DNA from: Clostridia bacterium
Lineage (GTDB): Bacteria > Bacillota_A > Clostridia > Oscillospirales > CAG-382
Direction: 5' to 3'
Assembly (NCBI GenBank): GCA_017614095.1
Contig: JAGACN010000168.1
Span: 1 to 6,239 of the forward strand
Length of the DNA: 6,239 bases
Shown: positions 1-6,238 of the stretch, in pieces
Numbering within the stretch: the first letter of the stretch is position 1
Layout: each line of letters begins with the position of its first letter
Made by a program: the position numbers and the translations under genes
The notes under the pieces: generated by a model
What the model was told of the DNA's origin: nothing
The model's input: only the letters and a program-made list of their open reading frames with translations
The model's database searches: none

Positions 1-5
1 ATGTA

Positions 6-27
6 AAGATTTTTTTCACAAAATCTT
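6..27. repeat. AT-rich inverted repeat downstream of the ABC operon
   Basis: AAGATTTT (6-13) and AAAATCTT (20-27) are perfect inverted repeats around a six-base loop. An outer pair, ATGTAAA (1-7) and TTTACAT (46-52), partly overlaps it. It lies about 100 bases after the stop of the last ABC gene. An AT-rich stem without a clean U-run makes a poor intrinsic terminator for the minus strand, and the AT-rich context raises the chance of coincidence. It may still act as a weak end or 3' stabiliser. Confidence 0.35.
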
Positions 28-72
28 GCATAAAAAGCACATTTTTTTACATGAAAAGACGTCAAGATGTAC

Positions 73-94
73 AAAACGGCCTTTTTTTTGCCCG
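73..94 (-). terminator. Weak candidate terminator after the ABC operon
   Basis: On the minus strand CGGGC, eight A's and GGCCG can form a short imperfect stem (three pairs, one G-G mismatch, one pair), followed by UUUUG. The stem is too short to be convincing. It is listed because it is the only stem with U's close to the end of the operon. Confidence 0.15.
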
Positions 95-130
95 AACGTG
101 CCGAACAGGCGCCCGCCGAAGAAGCCGCGC

Positions 131-1939
131 TCACGCGTCACGCGAACCGGAAAAGGAACGGTCGTACAGTTCCGCGTAGAACCCGTCCTTTTTGAGCAGC
201 TGGTCGTGCGTTCCCTGCTCCACGATCCGTCCCTCTTTCATCACGAGGATGAGGTCCGCTTCGCGGATGGTGCTCAGCCGATGGGCGACGATAAAGGATG
301 TACGCCCGTTCATCAATGTCGTGAACGCTTCCTGGATGCGCAGTTCGGTGCGGGTATCGATGGAGGAAGTCGCTTCGTCTAAAATGAGCATGGGCGGGAC
401 GCGTAAGAAGATGCGCGCGATGCACAGAAGCTGTTTCTGTCCTTCCGACAGTTCGCACCCTTCTTCGCCGAGCACGGTCTCGTATCCGTCCGGCAGCCGG
501 CGGATGAAGCCGTCGGCATAGGCCGCTTGGGCCGCTTCGACGATCTGTTCATCGGTCGCGTCGGGATTTCCCACCAACAGGTTCTCTTTCACGGTCCCGT
601 TTTTCAGCCGGGTCTCCTGCAGGACCATGCCGTAGTGCGACCGCAGGTCCGACCGATCAAGGGCGCGGATATCTTCTCCTTCGACCAGCAGCGCGCCATT
701 GTCGACGTCGTAGAAGCGCATGAGCAGGTTGATGAGGGTCGTTTTGCCGCAGCCGGTCGGGCCGACCAGCGCGACCCGTTGTCCGGGCTGGACGGAGACG
801 TTCAGATGCTCGATCAGTTTCCTGTCCTTGTCGTACGAGAAGGACACGTCCTCGAATTGGACGTCGCCGCGGACGGGATCCGGCAATTTGGCGGGATCCA
901 CCGTTTCCGGTTCGTTTTCTTCATCCAGGAATTCGAATACGCGCGACGCGCAGGCAAACGCGTTCTGCAGTTCGGTCAACACGCCGCTGATCTCGTTGAA
1001 GGGTTTCGTATACTGGTTCGCATAGGCGAGCAAGGCGGACAGGCTACCGACCGTGAAGGCCGTTTCGCCGGGATTCGTTCCGGTTGATAGGCAGACCAGT
1101 CCGCCGATCAACGCGACGGACGCGTAGACCAGACTGTTCACGAACCGGGTGGTCGGATTGGTCAAGGAAGAAAAGAAAGTCGCTTTCAACGCGCTGGCCG
1201 AGAGGGTCTCGTTCAGGGTATCGAACTCAGAGAGGACGTTTTCTTCCTGCCCGAACGCCTTGACGGTCTTCTGGTTTTCAATCATTTCGTTGAGGAAGGC
1301 AGTCTGTTCCCCGCGGTCTTTGCTTTGTTTCAGGAAATACTTGTGCGTGCGCGAGGAGATGAACCGCGCGACGAACAGACTGACCGGGGACAGGACGACC
1401 ACGGCGAGCGCGATCCAGGGCTGGAGGATCAGCATGAAGATCAAGGTTCCTACGATGGTCGCAATGCCGGTGAACAGTTGTGAAAAGCCCAACAGGAGTC
1501 CGTCGGACAGCTGCTCCGCGTCGGAAATGACCCGGCTGACCAGTTCCCCGACCGGTTTATGGTCCAGATAGGACAAAGGCAGGGATTGGATCTTCCGGAA
1601 GGCGTCGTTCCGGAGGTCTTGAACAACTTTGAATGAAATCCGGTTGTTGATCATGCGCAGCAGCCATTGGAAAATGCCGGACAATCCGGCGAACAGTCCC
1701 GCACGAACAAGATAAGGCAGCATTCCGTTCAGATTTGTTTCTCCAGGTCCAATGATCAAATCGATCGCGCCGCCGATCTGGACGGGCACGGTAAGCAGAC
1801 AGACGACCGAGCATATAGAAAGAAGGAAGGATAAGACGACCCAGCCCATAGCCGGTTTCAGGAGGACTAGGACTCTGAGCAATGTACCGGCAGGGACTTT
1901 CCGGGTATTGTTCCTTTTGGAGGACTTGTTCGTACTCAT
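131..1939 (-). CDS. Heterodimeric ABC exporter subunit with catalytic site (TM288/YheH-like)
   Basis: A 602-residue half-transporter ending in TGA. A basic, Ser/Lys/Asn-rich cytoplasmic N-terminus (1-16) precedes the membrane domain (segments about 33-58, 75-95, 153-172, 173-196, 264-286, 295-312). The nucleotide-binding domain has A-loop Tyr369, Walker A GPTGCGKT at 393-400, Q-loop Gln441, Walker B MLILDE at 517-522 with catalytic Glu522, and switch His553 (AHRLST). Its signature is LSEGQ at 497-501, with Glu in place of the second-position Gly. TM288-type partners likewise carry an altered signature there, because it faces the degenerate site of the other subunit. The short C-terminal tail (GFYAELYDRSF...) is also typical. 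It is the last gene before the left edge. ATP hydrolysis at its own Walker motifs, completed by the partner's FSGGQ, would drive export. The substrate is unknown. Confidence 0.95.
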   Translation of the reverse strand: MSTNKSSKRNNTRKVPAGTLLRVLVLLKPAMGWVVLSFLLSICSVVCLLTVPVQIGGAIDLIIGPGETNLNGMLPYLVRAGLFAGLSGIFQWLLRMINNRISFKVVQDLRNDAFRKIQSLPLSYLDHKPVGELVSRVISDAEQLSDGLLLGFSQLFTGIATIVGTLIFMLILQPWIALAVVVLSPVSLFVARFISSRTHKYFLKQSKDRGEQTAFLNEMIENQKTVKAFGQEENVLSEFDTLNETLSASALKATFFSSLTNPTTRFVNSLVYASVALIGGLVCLSTGTNPGETAFTVGSLSALLAYANQYTKPFNEISGVLTELQNAFACASRVFEFLDEENEPETVDPAKLPDPVRGDVQFEDVSFSYDKDRKLIEHLNVSVQPGQRVALVGPTGCGKTTLINLLMRFYDVDNGALLVEGEDIRALDRSDLRSHYGMVLQETRLKNGTVKENLLVGNPDATDEQIVEAAQAAYADGFIRRLPDGYETVLGEEGCELSEGQKQLLCIARIFLRVPPMLILDEATSSIDTRTELRIQEAFTTLMNGRTSFIVAHRLSTIREADLILVMKEGRIVEQGTHDQLLKKDGFYAELYDRSFSGSRDA

Positions 1940-3690
1940 GACGCGTCCTTCTTCCGGAACTGGGATTCATGGATCTCTTTGTAGACCGGACAGGTATTTA
2001 ACAGTTCCGCGTGGGTCCCGATGCCGACGACGTTTCCCTCTTCCAATACCACGATCTTGTCCGCGTGCATGACGGACGCGGTCCGTTGGGAAACCAGAAA
2101 GATGCTCGGCTGATAATCCAACTCTTTCAACGCGTTCCGCAGCCGCGCGTCGGTCGCGTAATCCAAGGCCGACGAGCTGTCGTCAAAAATCAGGATATCC
2201 GGTTTCCGGACCAGTGCGCGCGCGATGGTCAGACGCTGTTTCTGGCCGCCGGAAAAGTTTCGGCCGCTCTGTTCCACGCGGGTGTCCAGTCCGTTCTTTC
2301 CTTCCAGGATATCTGACGCCTGGGCGATGGACACGGCTTCGAGCAGTTCTTCGTCGGTCGCTTCCCCGTTGCCCCACAAGAGGTTGTCCCGGATGGTGCC
2401 GCGGAAGAGGACCGCTTTCTGCGGAACAACGCCGACGCGGGCACGCAGGGCAGATACATCCCAATCGGACACGTCTTTGCCGTTTACGGACACGGTCCCT
2501 TCGGTCGCTTCATAGAAGCGCGGGATCAGGTTGACCAGGGTGGTCTTTCCGCTGCCCGTTCCGCCGATGATGCCAATCGTTTCGCCAGGTCTGACAGACA
2601 AGGTTAGATCTTTTAAGGACGGCTCACTTCCCGTATGGTAGGTCATTCCGACATGATCGAATGTGACGCGGTAAGGGGATTTCGGGAGAAGGTCCGGTTC
2701 GTGTCCAGACGGATCCGCTCCTTGTTCGGTTTCTTTCCGGTCGGTCGCGGGGGTATCCAGGACGCCTTTCACCCGCTTGGTCGAAGCCAGCGCTTTCGTG
2801 ATCTGCAAAATGAGGTCCGCGAGCTTGATTAGTTCGACCAGGATCTGTGACATGTAGTTGTAAAGCGCGACGACCGTGCCCTGAGTCAGGATGCCCGCCT
2901 CCACGCGGACGGCGCCGGTATGGATGAGAAAGACGATCGCGAGGTTGATGAGGATATATGTCAGCGGATTCAATAAGGCGGTGATCCGCCCGACGCTGCG
3001 CTGGCGGCTTGTCAGTTCCCCGTTTTTCGTTTCGAACGATTCCGTTTCCGCTTTCTCTCTGCGGAAGGCGCGCAAAACGCGCACGCCGGTCAGGTTCTCC
3101 CGGACGCTTCCCAGAACGCTGTCCAGTTTCTCCTGGACTTTCCGGTAGAGCGGGATGGAGACCAGCATGATGGAGAAAATAACGATCGCCAGGAGCGGGA
3201 TGGCGGCAGCGAACCAGAGCGCGGCGGGCACGTCGATGGTGAACGCCATGATCAACGCGCCGAAGACGACGAAGGGAGACCGCAACAGCAGCCGGAGGGT
3301 CAGGTTGACGCCGGTCTGGATCTGCTGCACGTCCGAGGTCATCCGGGTCAGCAGCGTTGCCGTTCCGGCGTTGTCCAAATTCTTGTAGGACATCTTCTGG
3401 ATATGCGAAAAAAGCGCCCGGCGTATCTGCTTGGCAAATCCGACGGACGCTTTGGCGGCAAAATATTGGGCGGTGACCGCAAACAGCAGTCCGACGGTAC
3501 CGAACGCGGCAAGCAGCAGACACATGCGGACGATAAAAGAAGGGTCGGACTGTCCGATGCCGCGGTCGATGAGTGAAGCGATGACGAGCGGGACGCAAAG
3601 CTCCATCCCGGCTTCCAGCAGTTTGAACAGCGGGCCGAGCAGGCTTTCTTTGCGGTAGGGTCTCAGATATGCGGAAATGAAGCGAAGCAT
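1936..3690 (-). CDS. Heterodimeric ABC exporter subunit with degenerate catalytic site (TM287/YheI-like)
   Basis: A 584-residue half-transporter, the usual length. The first 300 or so residues form a type IV exporter membrane domain with about six segments (roughly 21-43, 53-75, 130-150, 153-177, 240-262, 270-297). The nucleotide-binding domain follows an acidic linker (310-335). It has an A-loop Tyr351, Walker A GGTGSGKT at 376-383, Q-loop Gln424, signature FSGGQ at 479-483 and Walker B ILIFDD at 499-504. Position 504, normally the catalytic Glu, is Asp. The switch His is Gln535 (VSQR). This pattern is known from the non-catalytic partner in TM287/TM288 and BmrC/BmrD exporters. Its intact signature would complete the active site of the downstream subunit. 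The 4-base overlap with that gene implies coupled, equal synthesis in the cytoplasmic membrane. The substrate cannot be told; drugs, lipids or peptides are all possible. Confidence 0.95.
   Translation of the reverse strand: MLRFISAYLRPYRKESLLGPLFKLLEAGMELCVPLVIASLIDRGIGQSDPSFIVRMCLLLAAFGTVGLLFAVTAQYFAAKASVGFAKQIRRALFSHIQKMSYKNLDNAGTATLLTRMTSDVQQIQTGVNLTLRLLLRSPFVVFGALIMAFTIDVPAALWFAAAIPLLAIVIFSIMLVSIPLYRKVQEKLDSVLGSVRENLTGVRVLRAFRREKAETESFETKNGELTSRQRSVGRITALLNPLTYILINLAIVFLIHTGAVRVEAGILTQGTVVALYNYMSQILVELIKLADLILQITKALASTKRVKGVLDTPATDRKETEQGADPSGHEPDLLPKSPYRVTFDHVGMTYHTGSEPSLKDLTLSVRPGETIGIIGGTGSGKTTLVNLIPRFYEATEGTVSVNGKDVSDWDVSALRARVGVVPQKAVLFRGTIRDNLLWGNGEATDEELLEAVSIAQASDILEGKNGLDTRVEQSGRNFSGGQKQRLTIARALVRKPDILIFDDSSSALDYATDARLRNALKELDYQPSIFLVSQRTASVMHADKIVVLEEGNVVGIGTHAELLNTCPVYKEIHESQFRKKDAS
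1946..1950 (-). promoter_or_regulatory. Shine-Dalgarno of the second ABC subunit, inside the first
   Basis: AAGGA lies six bases before ATG at 1939-1937 and sits within the last codons of the upstream gene. Stop and start share ATGA (1939-1936), the classic arrangement for translational coupling of two subunits needed one to one. Confidence 0.75.
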
Positions 3691-3697
3691 AGATGGT

Positions 3698-3702
3698 CTC
3701 CT
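3698..3702 (-). promoter_or_regulatory. Shine-Dalgarno of the first ABC subunit
   Basis: AGGAG on the minus strand, seven bases before ATG at 3690-3688. It fixes that start, and the start agrees with the typical family N-terminus (a short helix, PYRKES, then the first membrane segment). Confidence 0.8.
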
Positions 3703-3725
3703 GGCGGTTTTTCGGAAAACACGCC
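3703..3725 (-). promoter_or_regulatory. Hairpin abutting the ribosome binding site of the ABC operon
   Basis: In the minus-strand transcript, GGCG, a bulged U, GUUUU, loop CCGA, AAAAC and CGCC form a nine-pair stem (3725-3722/3706-3703 and 3720-3716/3711-3707) with one bulge. Its 3' foot at 3703 directly touches the AGGAG at 3702-3698. There is no U-run after it, so it is not a classical terminator. It could shape ribosome access or protect the 5' end of a processed message. The pairing is visible; the role is inferred. Confidence 0.4.
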
Positions 3726-3743
3726 GAGTCGAATCGGGGGTTT

Positions 3744-3779
3744 CGCCGATGGTTTCAGGAGCGAACGACGCTCTCGGCG
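3744..3779 (-). promoter_or_regulatory. Nested inverted repeats in the leader of the ABC operon
   Basis: Just after the stop of the 435-residue gene, the transcript has CGCCGA (3779-3774), an inner stem GAGCG-UCGUU-CGCUC (3773-3759), and UCGGCG (3749-3744), which can close over it. A second match, CUCGGCG at 3728-3722, also pairs with CGCCGAG (3779-3773) and overlaps the 5' arm of the hairpin beside the ribosome binding site. Mutually exclusive folds are therefore possible. With short GC-rich stems, chance is a real alternative. Confidence 0.25.
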
Positions 3780-3781
3780 GG

Positions 3782-5089
3782 CTAATAGCTCAGCGCACGG
3801 TAGATCTTCCGGATCAATCCGGCCGACAGTTTGTTGTGCTGATAGGTCAACAGATTTTCCAGTTCCTCATCCGGCAGCTGTGCGAGTTTGTAGACCGGCG
3901 CCAGCTCCAGCCGTGCGATCTCGGCAGCGCTTTTTTTCTTGTTTGGTTTATTCTTTACGGGAGCGGGCTCCTTTTTCTCTGTATCTTGTTTGGAAGGCTC
4001 GACTTCGTGGACATCAAAGCGGTCAAACTCATTCAAAAAGAAATCGACGTTGTCCAGATAGGTCACCTTCCGCGTTTTGATGCCGACGCGATCGCAAAGC
4101 GGTTTCAGGATCGTCTTCACCGCCGGAGAGCGGTAGCGGATGAGGCCGGGGCACTCGCCTTCTTCCAGCATTTTCCGAACGATATTGACGAGAAACGCAT
4201 CCGTATCGACAATGAACGGTCCGGGATACGAATAGGACGTCACATGCTGCGGATTCGCGCGGTCGATAAAAATGAACGATTCGGGATAAAAGGGCGGATC
4301 CCCCTCGTGCAGCTTCGGGAAATGAATGAGATCGACATCATATTCGCCTCTTTTTTTATGTTCCAGCAGTCGCGTGAAAACGGGATCGGTAAACGACGTC
4401 GGGGGATTGTACGTGTGTTCGACATACGGCGGGAGCGGCTCCATCTGAACGCGAAAGCCTTTCGGCGCATCTTTGAAGACCGGGATCAGAACTTCTTTGT
4501 CAAACCCGGACGGATAAAACTCGCCGGATCCGGAATCAGATTCCAGAATATTCACGTTTTTATGCGTAAAAATGGTACGGATGCCCAACTCCTTTTTGGT
4601 CTTATGCCCGGATTCCAAAGCAGCCGACAGTTTCAAAAGGACGTTCAAAACCAGCGCCATTGCGCGAAAGTCTTCTTCACCGAAATTGCCCAGACTGAGC
4701 ACATATGGATAGCGCCGTGAAAAAACCGGGAGCGGATCTGTGAACTTGATGCCCAGATCGGCTGCTTTCTGCCGAAGCTCTTTCCGGAGCGGGGCAACCA
4801 TTTTACTGTGTTTGATAAAATCGCACTGGATCATGTCCAACCGTTCGAGACGCATTTTTCCTGAAGTGTTTTCCAAATCAATCCCCGCGACGGTTTCTCT
4901 CCAGGTCGACAATGCCTCGGCACCCGGAAACACCATCAGGGTCGCATTTCCTCCCGGGACCCGCAAAAGCCGGACGTATCCGGTCTCGTCGCCAAGATCG
5001 ACCGCGACGAGATCGTCGATGTCGAGGAGGTCCCACAAACGCGATTCGTATAATTCGAGGGCAAGTTCCGTAATCTTTCTGATATCCAC
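3782..5089 (-). CDS. DUF7309/DUF6930-like protein of unknown function
   Basis: A 435-residue soluble protein with a GTG start and a TAG stop. The GTG is favoured by AGGAG eight bases upstream and by a natural helical N-terminus. From memory of the families, residues 1-160 follow the DUF7309 pattern: a helix, the W-D-L-x-D-x-D-D-L-V-A-V strand, a glycine-turn segment GYVRLLRVPGG, a CDFIKHSKM segment near 89-97, and RRYPYVLSL near 125-133. Residues about 250-355 resemble DUF6930: a strand FPKLHEGDPPFYPESFIFID, then CPGLIRYRSPAVKTILKPLC and a VGIKTRKVTYLDNVDFFLNEF element. Residues 363-390 are a charged Lys/Pro/Glu linker, and 391-435 are helical (LPDEELENLL). There is no signal peptide, membrane segment or cysteine motif. 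It lies 54 bases after the SEC-C gene and probably shares its transcript. Neither domain has an activity I can name. The domain assignment is moderately sure and the function unknown. Confidence 0.8.
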   Translation of the reverse strand: MDIRKITELALELYESRLWDLLDIDDLVAVDLGDETGYVRLLRVPGGNATLMVFPGAEALSTWRETVAGIDLENTSGKMRLERLDMIQCDFIKHSKMVAPLRKELRQKAADLGIKFTDPLPVFSRRYPYVLSLGNFGEEDFRAMALVLNVLLKLSAALESGHKTKKELGIRTIFTHKNVNILESDSGSGEFYPSGFDKEVLIPVFKDAPKGFRVQMEPLPPYVEHTYNPPTSFTDPVFTRLLEHKKRGEYDVDLIHFPKLHEGDPPFYPESFIFIDRANPQHVTSYSYPGPFIVDTDAFLVNIVRKMLEEGECPGLIRYRSPAVKTILKPLCDRVGIKTRKVTYLDNVDFFLNEFDRFDVHEVEPSKQDTEKKEPAPVKNKPNKKKSAAEIARLELAPVYKLAQLPDEELENLLTYQHNKLSAGLIRKIYRALSY

Positions 5090-5097
5090 GATCGTTT

Positions 5098-5102
5098 CTC
5101 CT
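5098..5102 (-). promoter_or_regulatory. Shine-Dalgarno deciding the GTG start at 5089
   Basis: AGGAG on the minus strand lies eight bases before GTG (5089-5087). No better-placed ATG exists at the N-terminus, so this site justifies the non-ATG start. The 54-base gap to the upstream stop shows no -10/-35 pair at proper spacing, which favours co-transcription with the SEC-C gene. Confidence 0.75.
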
Positions 5103-5143
5103 GTTGTTATCCCTTCCGGGTCAATGCTTCGCCGTTGAGGGGC

Positions 5144-6238
5144 CTATTTGGAGCCGCAGCACTTCTTGTATTTCTTTCCGCTTCCGCACGGGCAGGGATC
5201 GTTGGGCCCGATCTTCTTTCCGTTCCGGACGGTCCCGCCGTTTCCCGCTCCGGGCAGCGATCCCGGATTCATCCGCGCCAGATCCGCGATCCTGCCGAAA
5301 TCCGGAAGTCCTTCCGGACCGTCTGCCGCAAACCGGTCTGCAGGATGCGGGAAGCCGACCGGCGACGGTTTCGAGAAAGTCGATTCGCCCACAAGCCGGG
5401 TGTCCGCCGGAGCGGCCCCGCGGTTGTATGGACTCGGAGTGTGGTTCTGCAGATCCATGTACAGATCCAGATATTCCGTCAGCTTATCTTCCGTCTGGTT
5501 CTCCGGCGCGACCAGATCCCACAGGAAATTCACCATATGCGCCCGGAACAGCTCTGCCTCCCGGAGCCGCCGGATGGCTTCGATCAGTGCGTCTTCCGGA
5601 TCGATGTCCTTTGGCAGATTCTTTTGCAGGAATTCCAAAAGGGCATCTGTGTATGCGGTCTCGGTATAATAGTCCGGGTCGGCGTACGCCAAAAGGTCCG
5701 AAGGAACCGTGAGCCGTTTCCTGTCCCGCTGCGCGTACAGACTGTAAAACCGGTCGTAATCGAAATCGAAGATGTCGTTGGTATCGAACTTCGATTTGGG
5801 TTTCGGTTTGTATCCTTTGTCGATGGAAAGGAAGTAGCTCGTATCGATCAAAAGGGGGACGTCCTCTCCGTCGTCGAAGAAATTCTTTTCGTTCGATATC
5901 TCGAACAGGGTATACGGGTCGTTTTCAAATATGTTGAGGAGTTTGTCAAATTCCTTTTTGGTCACCGGCAATTGCGAACCCACAGCGCGCCATACTTCTT
6001 TCAATTCCAGAATGGCATAGAAATTCGCGCACGCCTCCAGGGCCTCCTCGACGGATTGAATCTGCCTGTTGGTAAGACCGGTTTCCTGATACGCCTTATT
6101 CAATGCGGAATCCGAATGATATTCACCCATCTCGTTTCTCCATTTCTGATTGTCCCAATCCTCGGGCATCCAAAGAGGCTTTGGAAAGTTCATTGTCAAT
6201 GGGTAAAGTCGAGTGGCATACCCGGCAGCCAACAACAG
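5144..6238 (-). CDS. SEC-C zinc-motif protein, 5'-partial, with a foreign N-terminal segment
   Basis: The frame is open to the right edge (CTG codon at 6238-6236) and ends with TAG at 5144-5146. Residues are numbered from a TTG at 6235, which is not a credible start. The last residues carry a SEC-C motif, CPCGSGKKYKKCC (Cys348, Cys350, Cys359, Cys360; CxCx8CC), which in this family binds a zinc ion. The body (about 52-245) is acidic and helical, with the pattern of Firmicutes SEC-C proteins: a helix with ALEACANFYAI near 65-74, then RKRLTVPSDLLAYADPDYY near 172-190. A Pro/Gly/Ala-rich linker (about 264-342) joins it to the zinc tail. There is no SecA ATPase domain, signal peptide or membrane segment, so it is probably cytoplasmic. 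Residues 1-21 look like a nucleotidyltransferase and are listed separately. The native start may be ATG at 6130 (328 residues). The biochemical role is unknown. The next gene follows after 54 bases. Confidence 0.8.
   Translation of the reverse strand: MLLAAGYATRLYPLTMNFPKPLWMPEDWDNQKWRNEMGEYHSDSALNKAYQETGLTNRQIQSVEEALEACANFYAILELKEVWRAVGSQLPVTKKEFDKLLNIFENDPYTLFEISNEKNFFDDGEDVPLLIDTSYFLSIDKGYKPKPKSKFDTNDIFDFDYDRFYSLYAQRDRKRLTVPSDLLAYADPDYYTETAYTDALLEFLQKNLPKDIDPEDALIEAIRRLREAELFRAHMVNFLWDLVAPENQTEDKLTEYLDLYMDLQNHTPSPYNRGAAPADTRLVGESTFSKPSPVGFPHPADRFAADGPEGLPDFGRIADLARMNPGSLPGAGNGGTVRNGKKIGPNDPCPCGSGKKYKKCCGSK
6138..6142 (-). promoter_or_regulatory. Shine-Dalgarno of the probable native SEC-C gene start (ATG 6130-6128)
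   Basis: On the minus strand TGGAG is followed by seven bases (AAACGAG) and then ATG at 6130-6128. The ten bases GGAGAAACGA recur in the leader of the next gene (AGGAG at 5102-5098, eight bases before its GTG). This site lies inside the open frame and would start a 328-residue protein without the nucleotidyltransferase-like piece. The alternative ATG at 6169-6167 has no purine-rich site upstream. Confidence 0.5.
6170..6238 (-). other. N-terminal fragment of a sugar-phosphate nucleotidyltransferase, fused in frame
   Basis: The visible codons read LLLAAGYATRLYPLT, then MNFPKPL. This is the hallmark N-terminus of NTP_transferase enzymes (the glucose-1-phosphate thymidylyl- or uridylyltransferase class): a hydrophobic strand, the nucleotide-binding LAAGxxTRLxPLT loop, and the PKPL that follows it. 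In the family these residues lie within the first 25 or so, so only a few codons are missing to the right of the window. After PKPL the family continues with Leu and a region before a GK motif. Here the frame instead goes to Trp-Met-Pro-Glu-Asp and into the SEC-C protein, with no catalytic domain. Pro codons (CCA, CCA, CCT), CGA for Arg and TTG/CTT for Leu differ from the CCG-rich usage of the other genes. It could be a genuine fusion, a remnant left by deletion, or an assembly chimera. The motif is clear; the cause is not. Confidence 0.72.

Noticed and set aside
80..110. Intrinsic terminator for a plus-strand gene at the T8 run (82-89)
   Set aside because: No stem precedes the T-run on the plus strand. 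The GC-rich stem-forming bases lie after it, and no plus-strand gene is seen to its left.
26..382. Plus-strand frame of 118 codons at the left edge
   Set aside because: It starts in AT-rich intergenic DNA without a clear ribosome binding site and runs into the antisense of the ABC gene. Its composition is that of a shadow.
527..1087. Plus-strand frame of 186 codons opposite the second ABC gene
   Set aside because: It is the antisense shadow of the conserved nucleotide-binding domain, with no family match visible.
2624..3598. Minus-strand frame of 324 codons within the first ABC gene
   Set aside because: It is an Arg/Pro/His-rich frame-shifted shadow of the transporter membrane domain, without its own ribosome binding site.
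3677..4720. Long plus-strand reading frame of 347 codons opposite the DUF6930-like gene
   Set aside because: It is antisense to a gene with a good ribosome binding site and family-like sequence. Its own protein shows no recognisable domain, and long antisense frames are common in GC-rich genes.
5090..5143. Promoter between the SEC-C and DUF6930-like genes (TTGACC ... GATAAC)
   Set aside because: The two boxes are only about seven bases apart, far short of the usual 17.
5144..5200. SecA C-terminus, suggested by the CPCGSGKKYKKCC motif
   Set aside because: SEC-C motifs occur at the ends of many unrelated proteins. The preceding 300 residues have no SecA ATPase or preprotein-binding motifs.
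6233..6235. TTG as the start of the SEC-C gene
   Set aside because: The codons upstream remain in frame and continue the nucleotidyltransferase motif to the window edge, so this TTG is an internal Leu codon.
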